Source: Pelomonas lactea (GTDB lineage Bacteria > Pseudomonadota > Gammaproteobacteria > Burkholderiales > Burkholderiaceae_C). From it: 64,000 bases of DNA. The position numbers and the translations under genes are program-made. A model generated the notes under the pieces. It had not been told where the DNA came from. It searched no databases and saw only the letters and a list, made by a program, of their open reading frames with translations. Shown piece after piece: positions 42,412 to 50,477 of this stretch. The number at the start of each line of letters is the position of its first letter. Position 1 is the stretch's first letter. The DNA is taken from positions 558,001 through 622,000 of the forward strand of contig NZ_JBIGHX010000002.1 in assembly GCF_043555885.1 (NCBI RefSeq), written 5' to 3'.

Positions 42412-43560
42412 ATGAAATGGCTACTCGCCCTGCTGCTTGCAGGGTCCGCACATGCGCAGAACCTCAGCTACCTCGGCCAGCAGATCGTGCCCACCAGCGC
42501 GACCTTCCGCGGCCTGCCGATCGGGGGGCTGTCCAGCATCGACTATGTCGCCGCCACCGGCCACTACCTGGCCATCTGCGACGACCGCAGCGACCGCGGC
42601 CCGGCGCGCTTCTATGAGCTGACGCTGGACCTGTCCAAGTTCCGCCGCAGCGCCGACCCTGGCGACGCAGGCGTCGGCTGGGTCAACATGACCACCGTCC
42701 TCGACACCAACGGCCAGCCCTTCGGCCGCAACATGGTGGACCCCGAAAGCCTGCGCCTGGACACGCGACGCAACCTCATCTACTGGGCCAACGAGGGCCA
42801 GCGCAGCGCGGGCAGCATGCAGAACCCGACGATGCGCCGCATGCACCCCGATGGCCGCCCGGCCGGCGAGTTCGCGGTGCCGAGCTACTACAACCCCGTG
42901 GGCAGCGCCGGCGGCCTGGCCGCGGGCGACATGGGCGTCTACAACAACCTGGCCTTCGAGAGCGTGGCCATCACGCCCGACGGCAAGACGCTGTGGACCA
43001 TGAGCGAGAACGGCCTCGCGCAGGACAGCGCGCCCACCGCGGTGGGCCGGCCCAGCCGCGCGCGCATGCTGTCGTTCGACCTGGACACCGGCAAGCCCGG
43101 CGCCGAGTACGTCTACGACGTGGCGCCGGTGCCGTTCGCGCCGGCCCGCGCGGGCGACTTCGCCACCAACGGCGTGCCGGACATGCTGGCGCTGTCCAGC
43201 ACCGAGTTCATCGTCATCGAGCGCGCCTTCGCGGTGGGCGCCGTGACGCCCGGCGTCGCCGCGTCCACGAAGCAGCCCACCAGCAACACCATCAAGCTCT
43301 ACCGCATCGACACGCGCGGCGCGACGGACGTGTCCGGCTGGCCCAGCATCAAGGGCCGCGACGTGGTGCCGGTCAAGCGCACCATGCTGCTGGACCTGTC
43401 CTCGCTGACCAACGACGACGGCAGCGTGCTGGCGCTGGACAACATCGAGGGCATCACCTTCGGGCCGCTGGTGGACGGCAAGCGCACGCTGATCCTGGTG
43501 TCCGACAACAACTTCAATCCGGCGCAGTTCACGCAATTCATCGCATTGCAGATCGATTGA
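42412..43560 (+). CDS. exported esterase-like phytase-family protein
   Basis: A 382-aa exported protein of the 'esterase-like activity of phytase' (phytase-like beta-propeller) group. It has a signal peptide (MKWLLALLLAGSAHA, 1-15) followed by LSYLGQQIVPTSATFRGLPIGGLSSIDYVAATGHYLAICDDRSDRGPARFYEL-type propeller blades. The Asp/Glu-rich DDRSDRGPARFY, DPESLRLD, NLAFESVAITPDGKTLW and NIEGITFGP loops are the family signature and may bind metal. Activity is unproven for most members. It starts three bases after the aminotransferase stop codon, suggesting one transcript. Confidence 0.88.
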   Translation: MKWLLALLLAGSAHAQNLSYLGQQIVPTSATFRGLPIGGLSSIDYVAATGHYLAICDDRSDRGPARFYELTLDLSKFRRSADPGDAGVGWVNMTTVLDTNGQPFGRNMVDPESLRLDTRRNLIYWANEGQRSAGSMQNPTMRRMHPDGRPAGEFAVPSYYNPVGSAGGLAAGDMGVYNNLAFESVAITPDGKTLWTMSENGLAQDSAPTAVGRPSRARMLSFDLDTGKPGAEYVYDVAPVPFAPARAGDFATNGVPDMLALSSTEFIVIERAFAVGAVTPGVAASTKQPTSNTIKLYRIDTRGATDVSGWPSIKGRDVVPVKRTMLLDLSSLTNDDGSVLALDNIEGITFGPLVDGKRTLILVSDNNFNPAQFTQFIALQID

Positions 43561-43596
43561 CCCCTCGCCTGGTCGCGCCACGCTGAACGCAGGCGC

Positions 43597-43669
43597 GCCC
43601 AGTCGGTCTTGCAGACCGCGCTGCGTCTCACGCCGCAGCCCTTCGGCAGGCACATCGTGCCCACTGGGC
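43597..43669. repeat. multi-hairpin structured element after the phytase-like gene
   Basis: An outer 7-bp inverted repeat, GCCCAGT (43597-43603) with ACTGGGC (43663-43669), encloses three perfect hairpins: CGGTCT/AGACCG (43604-43618), GCTGCG/CGCAGC (43620-43639) and GGCAC/GTGCC (43649-43661). The cloverleaf-like outline does not fit a tRNA because loops and conserved T-arm bases are wrong. Function unknown; it abuts repeat copy B. Confidence 0.6.
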
Positions 43670-43680
43670 AAAATGTGTCC

Positions 43681-43773
43681 GGCCTCAGCCCCCGAGGGGA
43701 CGGCGATGCTCGCGGCGTTGAGCCGCTCGCACATCGCCCTGCGGGCCGGCTTGGGGCGGCCCGGCGCTCGGCC
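43681..43773 (-). repeat. interspersed palindromic repeat, copy B
   Basis: This is the reverse-complement partner of the repeat at 24114-24204, with about 88 percent of positions identical by eye. On the minus strand it reads GCGATGTGCGAGCGG, a CTCAACG loop, then CCGCGAGCATCGC, followed by GTCCCC and GGGG. Two bases of the inner stem are mismatched relative to copy A. It lies between the phytase-like gene and an EamA gene. Confidence 0.85.
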
Positions 43774-43789
43774 CGAAAGACTCCTTCAG

Positions 43790-44677
43790 ATGCATCCCAT
43801 TCCCTGGCGCTCCTACGCGCTGCTGGCCACCAGCATGACGCTGGTGGGCAGCTATGTGGGCCTGTCCAAGCTGCTGGTGGCGGCGTTCCCGGTCTTTCTG
43901 CTGGCCGGCCTGCGCTTCGGCTTTGCGGCGCTGCTGATGCTGCCGTGGCTGAAGAAGCCGGCGCACGAGGCGCCGCTGGATGCGCGCTCGCGGCTGCTGC
44001 TGTTCCTCGAATCCTTCCTCGGCAACTTCCTGTTCTCCATCTGCATGCTGTTCGGCCTGCGGCAGAGCTCGGCCGTGGTGGCGGGCGTCATCATGGCCGG
44101 CATCCCGGCGGCGGTGGCGCTGCTGAGCCGGGTCTTCCTGCGCGAACAGCTGGGCACGCGCACGCTGGCGGGCATCGCCTGCGCCGTGGGCGGCATCGCG
44201 CTGGTGGCCACCGGCAAGCATGGCGGCGCCGACACGACGCTCGTGGGGGCGCTGCTGCTCATCGCCGCCGTGCTGTGCGAGGCCTGCTACGTCGTCATCG
44301 GCAAGCAGCTGACGGCCGGGCTGGGCCCGAAGCGCATCAGCGCGTTGATCAACCTGTGGGGGCTGGTGCTGGTCACGCCGCTGGCGATCTGGCAGGGCCT
44401 GAGCTTCGATTTCTCGGCGCCCCGCGTGCAGGACTGGGGGCTGCTGGCCTACTACTCGGCCACGGCCAGCGTCATCACCGTGTGGCTGTGGATGGCCGGC
44501 CTGCGCGGCCTGCCCGCCGCCAAGGCCGGCGTCTTCAGCGTGTTCCTGCCCGTCACAACCGCGCTCGTCGGCCTGGCGCTGGGCGAAGGCCTGTCCACCC
44601 AGCAGGCGCTGGCCTACGGCCTGGCGCTGGCGGGCGTGCTGCTGGCCACCTGGCCGGCGAAACCGGCGCATCGGTAG
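43790..44677 (+). CDS. EamA/DMT-family transporter
   Basis: A 295-aa inner-membrane protein with ten helices in two EamA repeats (MTLVGSYVGLSKLLVAAFPVFLLAGLRFG at the start; VFLPVTTALVGLALGEGL near the end). It differs clearly from the other EamA gene at 40.1 kb. It probably exports a small metabolite. The ATG at 43790 (MHPIPWRSY) is preferred because the longer frame from 43673 is translated from the interspersed repeat and has no conserved content. Confidence 0.9.
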   Translation: MHPIPWRSYALLATSMTLVGSYVGLSKLLVAAFPVFLLAGLRFGFAALLMLPWLKKPAHEAPLDARSRLLLFLESFLGNFLFSICMLFGLRQSSAVVAGVIMAGIPAAVALLSRVFLREQLGTRTLAGIACAVGGIALVATGKHGGADTTLVGALLLIAAVLCEACYVVIGKQLTAGLGPKRISALINLWGLVLVTPLAIWQGLSFDFSAPRVQDWGLLAYYSATASVITVWLWMAGLRGLPAAKAGVFSVFLPVTTALVGLALGEGLSTQQALAYGLALAGVLLATWPAKPAHR

Positions 44678-44686
44678 GATGCCGGC

Positions 44687-45520
44687 ATGTCCCTGGAAGC
44701 CGACCTCGCCCGCTGGCGCGAGCACCTGACCCGATTCGCCGCCCTGCTGGGCAGCCCGCCGGACCGCCACGCCGCACCGGCGCCCGAGGCCGTGCCGGAC
44801 CACTGCCTGATCTTCGCGCCGCATCCCGACGACGAATGCATCGTCGGCGCGCTGCCGCTGCGGCTGCGCCAGGAAGCCGGCTGGCGCGTCACCAACGTGG
44901 CCGTCACGCTGGGCAGCAATGCCGAGCGCCGGGAGGCGCGCTGGGCCGAGCTGCTGGACGCCTGCGGCGTGCTGGGCTTCGGCTGCATGCGCGTTGGCGA
45001 GCAAGGCCTGTCCGACGTGCGCGCCGATGCCGTGCAACCCGGCCAGGTGCAAGCCCTGGTCGCCCTGCTCGCCGAGCACCGCCCTGCCCTCGTGCTTGCA
45101 CCGCACGCGCTGGATGACAACCCCAGCCACCGCGGCGTGCACCAGCTCGTCGTGCAGGCCATCGCCGCCGCGAAGCTGGACACGGTGCTGGCGCTGACCG
45201 AGTTCTGGTCCACGCAGGCCGCGCCCAACGCGCTCGTCGAGTCCAGCATCGCCGATACCGCCCGGCTCATCGCCGCGCTGGAGCGGCACACGGGCGAGAT
45301 CGAGCGCAACCCGTATCACCTGCGCCTGCCGGCCTTCCTGGCCGACGCCGTGCGCCGCGGCGGCGAACTGGTGCTGGGCGCCGGCGAGGCACCGCCCGAC
45401 TTCGCCTTCGCCACCCTCTACCGCCTCGTCGCCTGCCGCGCCGGCCAGCCTGCGGGCGATCTGCCGCGCCGCGTCTTGCCCGCCGACCGGGCACTCTCTT
45501 CCGCACTGCTCACGCACTGA
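44687..45520 (+). CDS. PIG-L family deacetylase
   Basis: A 277-aa zinc-dependent deacetylase of the PIG-L/LmbE family, which removes N-acetyl groups from sugar conjugates. The metal and catalytic motif is AxHPDDE (HPDDE at 46-50), and the third metal ligand is in HRGVHQLV (about 146-153). The substrate is unknown. TAGGAT ends six bases before the ATG, suggesting a leaderless message. It is followed after 3 bp by an M14-type deacylase gene, so two amide-cleaving enzymes share a transcript. Confidence 0.9.
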   Translation: MSLEADLARWREHLTRFAALLGSPPDRHAAPAPEAVPDHCLIFAPHPDDECIVGALPLRLRQEAGWRVTNVAVTLGSNAERREARWAELLDACGVLGFGCMRVGEQGLSDVRADAVQPGQVQALVALLAEHRPALVLAPHALDDNPSHRGVHQLVVQAIAAAKLDTVLALTEFWSTQAAPNALVESSIADTARLIAALERHTGEIERNPYHLRLPAFLADAVRRGGELVLGAGEAPPDFAFATLYRLVACRAGQPAGDLPRRVLPADRALSSALLTH

Positions 45521-45523
45521 CCC

Positions 45524-46504
45524 ATGTCCAGCCAGCCGACTTCCATCCGCATCCACCAGTTCGCCGGCCTGCAGCCCGGCCCGCGTTTCCTCGTGACCGG
45601 GGCGGTGCATGGCAACGAGATCCACGGCACCCGGGCGATGACCGAGATCATTCGGCAGCTGGATGCCGGCGAGCTGACGCTCAAGCGCGGCACGCTGACC
45701 TGCGTGCCCATCGTCAACCCGCTGGCCAACCAGCTGAACCGCCGCGAGGGCGACCGCAACCTGAACCGCAACCTGCGCCCACCCGTCATTGCGCAGGACT
45801 TCGAGGACCGCGTCGCCCGCGTGCTGTGCCCGCTGATCGCGCAACACGACGGCATCCTGGACCTGCACAGCTTCCAGGGCAACGGCCCGGCGTTCGCGAT
45901 GATCGGCCCGCGCAACAACAGCGGTGAGCTGGAGCCGTTCTCCCAGGAGGCCACCGAGTCCGCGCTGGCCGCCGCCTTGGGCGTCACGCGCATCGTCGAG
46001 GGCTGGCTGTCGACCTACGCCTTGGGCATCGCCCGCCGCCAGCAGCGCAGCCACGATGGCTCGCGCCGCGCATCGCTGATCTCCGACCCGCACTACGGCG
46101 TCGGCACCACCGAGTACATGCGCTCCACCGGCGGCTGGGCCATCACGCTGGAATGCGGCCAGCACCTGGACGCAGGAGGTCCCGAGGTCGCGCGGCTGGC
46201 CATCCTGCGCGCGCTGGTGTTCCTGGGCATGCTGGACGAGAGCGCCGTCCAAGCGCACCAGCCCGCGCAACCGCCCGAGGTGCTGCAGCTCTACGACGTC
46301 ATCGACCGCGAGGACATGGGCGACAGCTTCGAGCAGGCCTGGGCCAGCTTCGACGCCATCGCGCGCGGCCAGAAGATCGGCACGCGCGCCAATGGCGAGG
46401 CCGTGCTGGCGCCCAGCGAGGGGCGCATCGTCTTCCCGAACGTCAAGTCGCTGCCGGGCACCGAATGGTTCTACCTGGCGCGCCCCAGCGACCGCAAGCT
46501 CTGA
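45524..46504 (+). CDS. succinylglutamate desuccinylase/aspartoacylase family protein (M14-like)
   Basis: A 326-aa zinc hydrolase of the AstE/AspA family. Zinc ligands are His29 and Glu32 in AVHGNEIHG and His about 115 in ILDLHSFQG. The substrate-binding stretch REGDRNLNRNLRPP (about 74-87) is typical. A small C-terminal beta domain follows (DAIARGQKIGTRANGEAVLAPSEG). It is longer than AspA and may act on N-acyl amino acids or another amide. It is downstream of the PIG-L gene and upstream of a DUF2809 gene in the same direction. Confidence 0.9.
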   Translation: MSSQPTSIRIHQFAGLQPGPRFLVTGAVHGNEIHGTRAMTEIIRQLDAGELTLKRGTLTCVPIVNPLANQLNRREGDRNLNRNLRPPVIAQDFEDRVARVLCPLIAQHDGILDLHSFQGNGPAFAMIGPRNNSGELEPFSQEATESALAAALGVTRIVEGWLSTYALGIARRQQRSHDGSRRASLISDPHYGVGTTEYMRSTGGWAITLECGQHLDAGGPEVARLAILRALVFLGMLDESAVQAHQPAQPPEVLQLYDVIDREDMGDSFEQAWASFDAIARGQKIGTRANGEAVLAPSEGRIVFPNVKSLPGTEWFYLARPSDRKL

Positions 46505-46527
46505 GCGGAGAAGGCAGCGCGGCCGTG

Positions 46528-46977
46528 ATGCACAGGAGCCGGCCGCTGCATGCCGTGCTGATCCTGGCGGTGATTGCCGCCGGCCTCGCGTCGCGCGCGT
46601 TCCCGTGGCTGCTGCCCGAGGTGCTCGGCAAGTACCCGGGCGATGCGCTGTGGGCGCTGATGGTGCTGCTGCTCTGGGGTGGCGCGCGGCCCGCATGGCC
46701 CGTCGGCCGCGTGGCCGCCGCGGCGCTGGCCACGTCGTTCGCCGTCGAGTTCAGCCAGCTCTACCAGGCAGACTGGATCAACGCGGTGCGGCACACGACG
46801 CCCGGGCACCTCGTGCTGGGCTCCACCTTCCACGCGCCGGACCTGCTGGCCTACACGGTCGGCGTGGCGCTGGGCGCCGTGCTGGATGCGCTGCTGCTGC
46901 GCGTCAGCCCATGGTGCCGCGCGCCTGCATCGCCTCGCGCCAGCGGCGCAGATGCGGGTGCTCGTCGCCCGGCTTGA
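46528..46977 (+). CDS. DUF2809 family membrane protein
   Basis: A 149-aa protein with about four membrane helices, of the DUF2809 type: YPGDALWALMVLLLWGGARP (about 32-51) and SFAVEFSQLYQADWINAVRHTTPGHLVLGSTF (about 71-102) are family hallmarks. Function is unknown. The last 74 bp overlap, on the opposite strand, the 3' end of the GST gene; the overlapping part encodes a Pro/Ala-rich tail that is probably dispensable. Confidence 0.8.
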   Translation: MHRSRPLHAVLILAVIAAGLASRAFPWLLPEVLGKYPGDALWALMVLLLWGGARPAWPVGRVAAAALATSFAVEFSQLYQADWINAVRHTTPGHLVLGSTFHAPDLLAYTVGVALGAVLDALLLRVSPWCRAPASPRASGADAGARRPA

Positions 46978-47533
46978 TCTTCACCACCCGCGCAAAGTCC
47001 ACGGCCACGACGGCCGTGATGTCGACAACGCTGAACTGCTCAGCCGCGATGAAGTCCCGGCCGGCGAGGCGCTCGTCCAGCGCCGTGAAGAACCGCTGCA
47101 CGCGCGCCAGGCCGCGCTGCGCCAGCTCGGGGATCTGCGCGTAGTCCACCGGCCCGGTCAGCGCGCGGCCGGCCATCGCCGGGCTGCTGTTGCGGAACGC
47201 CTCCGCAATCGCGGCCAGCCCTTCGAACTCGACGCGCCACTGCCAGCCGGCGATCTCGGCCTTGTCCAGCGCCGTGCGGCCCAGCAGCGGTGGCTCGGGG
47301 AAGCGCGCCTCCAGGTAGGCCGCGATGGCGGCGTTGTCGGTCAGCACCGGGCCTTCGTCGGTCACCAGCGCGGGCACGGTGCACTGCGGGTTGATGCGCC
47401 GGAAGGCCTCGCCCAGCTGCTCGCCGCTGCGCAGGTCCACCTGCACGGTCTCGTGCGGCACGCGCTTCTCGGCCAGCAGGATGCGCGCGCGGCGCGGGCT
47501 GGGGGCGGTGGCGCAGTCGTAGAGGGTGATCAT
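46904..47533 (-). CDS. glutathione S-transferase
   Basis: A 209-aa GST. The thioredoxin-like N-terminal domain begins MITLYDCATAPSPRRARILLAEK, with Ser12 or Cys7 as candidate catalytic residues, and has the cis-Pro in QCTVPALVTDEG (about 49-60) and the glutathione-binding TDNAAIAAYLE (about 65-75). The all-helical C-terminal domain ends HPHLRRWREAM. It overlaps the upstream yghU-like gene by 4 bp, so both are cotranscribed from the right. Confidence 0.91.
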   Translation of the reverse strand: MITLYDCATAPSPRRARILLAEKRVPHETVQVDLRSGEQLGEAFRRINPQCTVPALVTDEGPVLTDNAAIAAYLEARFPEPPLLGRTALDKAEIAGWQWRVEFEGLAAIAEAFRNSSPAMAGRALTGPVDYAQIPELAQRGLARVQRFFTALDERLAGRDFIAAEQFSVVDITAVVAVDFARVVKIKPGDEHPHLRRWREAMQARGTMG

Positions 47534-48399
47534 GCTGCCGGCGCCAGCTTGTCCTGCGTCCGCAGCTCGAAGTCGCTGGCGTCATGGCGCTCGTGCAGCT
47601 GGTTGTGCGGCTCGCCCCAGGTGCGGTTGACCTTGCGGCCGCGCTGCACGGCCGGGCGCTGCGCGATCTCGTCGGCCCAGCGGATGACGTGCCCGTACTC
47701 GTGCACGGACAGGAACTCGCCCGCGCCGTAGAGCTGGCCCTTGGCCAGCGCGCCGTACCAGGGCCAGGTGGCCATGTCGGCGACGGTGTAGTCGTCGCCC
47801 GCAAGAAACCGGCGCTCGGCCAGCAGGCGGTTCAGCACGTCCAGCTGGCGCTTGACCTCCATCGCGTAGCGGTCGATGGGGTACTCCTGCTTGGTGGGCG
47901 CGTAGGCATAGAAATGCCCGAAGCCGCCCCCCAGGAACGGCGTGCTGCCCATCTGCCAGAACAGCCAGCTCAGGCACTCCGCGCGCGCCGCACCGTCCGC
48001 CGGCAGGAAGGCGCCGCCGAACTTCTCGGCGAGGTACACGAGGATGGCGCCGGACTCGAACACGCGCACCGGCTCGGCTCCGCTGCGGTCCACCAGCGCC
48101 GGGATCTTGGAGTTCGGGTTGGCGGCGACGAAGCCGCTGCCGAACTGCTCACCCTCGTTGATGCGGACGAGCCAGGCGTCGTACTCGGCGCCCGTGTGAC
48201 CGGCCTCCAGCAGCTCCTCCAGCATGACGGTCACCTTGACGCCGTTGGGCGTGCCCAGCGAGTACAGCTGCAACGGGTGTTTGCCGACCGGCAGCACCTT
48301 GTCGTGCGTGGGCCCGGCGACGGGGCGGTTGATGTTGGCGAACTGGCCGCCGTTGGCCTTGTTCCAGGTCCAGACCTGGGGCGGGGTGTAGTCGGTCAT
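47530..48399 (-). CDS. yghU: YghU-type glutathione-dependent disulfide-bond oxidoreductase
   Basis: A 289-aa GST-superfamily protein of the nu class. It begins YTPPQVWTWNKANGGQFANINRPVAGPTHDKVLPVG, the YghU/YfcG signature extension, followed by the thioredoxin fold (HPLQLYSLGTPNGVKVTVMLEELLE) with the Thr/Asn active site rather than Cys. E. coli YghU reduces disulfides with bound glutathione. Coupled to the downstream GST gene; likely a thiol-redox or detoxification pair. Confidence 0.92.
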   Translation of the reverse strand: MTDYTPPQVWTWNKANGGQFANINRPVAGPTHDKVLPVGKHPLQLYSLGTPNGVKVTVMLEELLEAGHTGAEYDAWLVRINEGEQFGSGFVAANPNSKIPALVDRSGAEPVRVFESGAILVYLAEKFGGAFLPADGAARAECLSWLFWQMGSTPFLGGGFGHFYAYAPTKQEYPIDRYAMEVKRQLDVLNRLLAERRFLAGDDYTVADMATWPWYGALAKGQLYGAGEFLSVHEYGHVIRWADEIAQRPAVQRGRKVNRTWGEPHNQLHERHDASDFELRTQDKLAPAA

Positions 48400-48415
48400 C
48401 GATGCGTCGGGGATG

Positions 48416-50026
48416 TCAGGCCGGCAACGCTAGCGCAAAAGCCAATTTCCCATTCTTCTTGACGTGATAGAGCGCCTCGTCGGCCGCCCGCACCAGCAGC
48501 CGAGGCTCCGTGCCATGCGTGGGCAGGCAGGCCACGCCGATGCTGACGCCCACGCTCACCTCCTCGCCGGTGGACAACCGGATGGGCCGCGACAGACCAT
48601 CCAGCAGCGCCTGCATGACCTGCACCAGCACCGCGTCGCCCGGCCCCACGTCGCGCAGCGCGACGAGGAACTCGTCGCCGCCCAGGCGCGCCACGAGATC
48701 GGACGAACGCCGCACCGCGGCCCGCATGCGCTCGGCGCAGGCCACCAGCACCTCATCGCCAGCCGCATGGCCGTGCGTGTCGTTGATCCGCTTGAAGCCA
48801 TCGAGGTCGATGCAAGCCACGCTGAGCAGGCCGCCACGGGCGCGCGCATCGGCAACGAAGCGCGCCAGCACCGTCTGGCCGGCGCCGCGGTTCTTCAGCT
48901 GCGTCAGTGCGTCATGCTCGGCCAGGTGGCGCACGGCGTTCTCGTCGCTCTTGCGCTCGGTGATGTCGTAGATGACGCCCTCCACCGTCCGCGCGCCCTC
49001 GCGCGGCACCGACACCAGGCAGTGCACCCAGCGCCGCTGGTCGCCCTGCACCGCCAGCTCCAGGTCGGCCGACACCGTCTCGCCGCGCCGCGCCGCCTCC
49101 GCGATCATCTGCCGCACCTGCTCGGGGCGACTGAAGACGCCGCCGACGAAATCGTGCTGGCCCAGCAGGCGCAGCTCGTCCAGCGGCAGGCCCACCAGGC
49201 GCGACACCGTCGGGTTGCCGTTGATGAGGCGGCCGGCGTCGTCCAGCACGAAGATGCCAGCGCTGCTGGCGTCGAAGATCTGGCGGTACTGCGCCTCCAT
49301 CGCCTCCACCTCGGCCCGCAACGCGCGTTCGGTCTGCAGCTGCCGCTCGTTGGCGTCCAGCAGCGCGTTGGCGCCGGCGATCAGCACGCCGATCTCGTCG
49401 GCCGCATGGCTGTCAGGCGTCTGCAAGCGCTCGCCGCTGCCCGGCGTCATGCGGCGCAGCGCGCTGGCCAGGCGCACGATGGGGCTGGACACCAGCCGCG
49501 CGGCCAGCAGGTACAGCATCAGCGCCAGCAGCGCCGCCTGGCCCGCCATCGCCGCGGCCAGCGTGTAGGCCTCCTGGTTGGCGCCGGCGCGCACCCGCGC
49601 GTCGTTCAGGCGGATGCGCAGCTGGCCCAGGTGCTCCCGCGCGTCAAAGGGCGACACCAGCGGACGCGTCAGCAGCGTCGCGTCCGCGTGCTCGCTGGCC
49701 CCCTTGCGCACCGCCTTGGCCAGCGCCCGGCCGTCGGCGGCCACCACCTCCACCACATCCACCAGCTCGTTGCGCGCCAGGCCGCCGGTCACCTCCTGCA
49801 GCAGCACCTCGTCCCGGGCATAGGCGCCGATGGCCAGCGTCGCCTCCACCGCCGTGGCCAGCGCCTGCACGCTGCTGCGGCTGCTGGCCAGCGCGCGGGC
49901 CTGCCCCAGCTGGTAGGCAATGCCCGCGGCCACCAGCGCCAGCAGCGTCGCGCTGGCAAACACCAGCAGCATGAAGCGCAGCTGCAGGCTGTTGGCACCT
50001 CGCACCCGCGGTGCAGGCGTCGTCAT
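48416..50026 (-). CDS. membrane sensor diguanylate cyclase (HAMP-PAS-GGDEF)
   Basis: A 536-aa sensor. It has a membrane helix (about 18-40), a periplasmic region of the CHASE8 type (about 45-150), a second helix (about 152-175), HAMP (about 176-228), a PAS domain (about 245-355, FDASSAGIFVLDDAGRLINGN) and GGDEF (about 370-530). The catalytic RLGGDEF is intact and an RSSD inhibitory site precedes it by five residues, so it should make c-di-GMP. The ATG at 50026 overlaps the stop of the small binding-protein gene by 4 bp. It is the last gene of a porin/binding-protein/cyclase operon. Confidence 0.92.
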   Translation of the reverse strand: MTTPAPRVRGANSLQLRFMLLVFASATLLALVAAGIAYQLGQARALASSRSSVQALATAVEATLAIGAYARDEVLLQEVTGGLARNELVDVVEVVAADGRALAKAVRKGASEHADATLLTRPLVSPFDAREHLGQLRIRLNDARVRAGANQEAYTLAAAMAGQAALLALMLYLLAARLVSSPIVRLASALRRMTPGSGERLQTPDSHAADEIGVLIAGANALLDANERQLQTERALRAEVEAMEAQYRQIFDASSAGIFVLDDAGRLINGNPTVSRLVGLPLDELRLLGQHDFVGGVFSRPEQVRQMIAEAARRGETVSADLELAVQGDQRRWVHCLVSVPREGARTVEGVIYDITERKSDENAVRHLAEHDALTQLKNRGAGQTVLARFVADARARGGLLSVACIDLDGFKRINDTHGHAAGDEVLVACAERMRAAVRRSSDLVARLGGDEFLVALRDVGPGDAVLVQVMQALLDGLSRPIRLSTGEEVSVGVSIGVACLPTHGTEPRLLVRAADEALYHVKKNGKLAFALALPA

Positions 50027-50472
50027 TTGGCGGCCGCCTCCTTCAGGACCAGCACCGTGCGCAAGCCCGGCTCCGTCGGCTCGCGGCCCAGCCAGCCCAA
50101 CGCGCTGGGGTTGCGGCGCAGCAAGCCCGCCATGGCCGCCTCGTCGGGCAGCGACTGTGGCGGCACGCTCTGGCCCGAAAACATCAGCCGTGACCAATAA
50201 CTGTTGACCTGCGCGGCGCTCATGCCCGTCAGCGCCTGGTAGAAGGCGGCGCGGCGCGGGTGGTCGCGCGGCAGGTCGAAGATCAGCGCCAGCTCGCCAT
50301 TGGCAAAGGCGCGGCTGCGGCCCATGAACAGGTCCACCGCCTCCTTCTGTGTCAGCGCGCGCTGCGGGTTGCTGGCGTTCACGACCACGTAGAAGTCCGC
50401 CCGGGCCGGCAGCGCCGGCAGCAGGGCCAGCAGCATGGCGGCGAGGCAGTGGCGGCGATGGCAGGCGGCCAT
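50023..50472 (-). CDS. small phosphate-ABC-type substrate-binding-like protein
   Basis: A 149-aa exported protein. It has a signal peptide (about 1-26, ending LLPALPARA) followed by a short PstS-like region: FYVVVNASNPQRALTQKEAVDLFMGRSRAFANG and LPRDHPRRAAFYQALTGMSAAQVNSYWSRLMFSG. It covers only part of a normal phosphate-binding protein. Such truncated proteins are often encoded beside outer-membrane channels and GGDEF sensors and are thought to present a ligand to the sensor. It is 5 bp downstream of the porin gene and overlaps the cyclase gene. Confidence 0.84.
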   Translation of the reverse strand: MAACHRRHCLAAMLLALLPALPARADFYVVVNASNPQRALTQKEAVDLFMGRSRAFANGELALIFDLPRDHPRRAAFYQALTGMSAAQVNSYWSRLMFSGQSVPPQSLPDEAAMAGLLRRNPSALGWLGREPTEPGLRTVLVLKEAAAK

Positions 50473-50477
50473 GGCGG

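Noticed and set aside
43597..43669. tRNA-like cloverleaf
   Set aside because: The 7-bp outer stem and three hairpins suggest a tRNA at first sight, but two loops have only three bases, the T-arm consensus is absent and no anticodon arm of correct size can be drawn on either strand. An integron attC site was also considered, but the outer repeats do not match the core-site consensus.
43685..46696. 1003-codon open frame antisense to EamA, PIG-L and M14 genes
   Set aside because: It spans three well-supported plus-strand genes and their gaps, and its predicted protein has Gln/Gly/Arg-rich low-complexity content.
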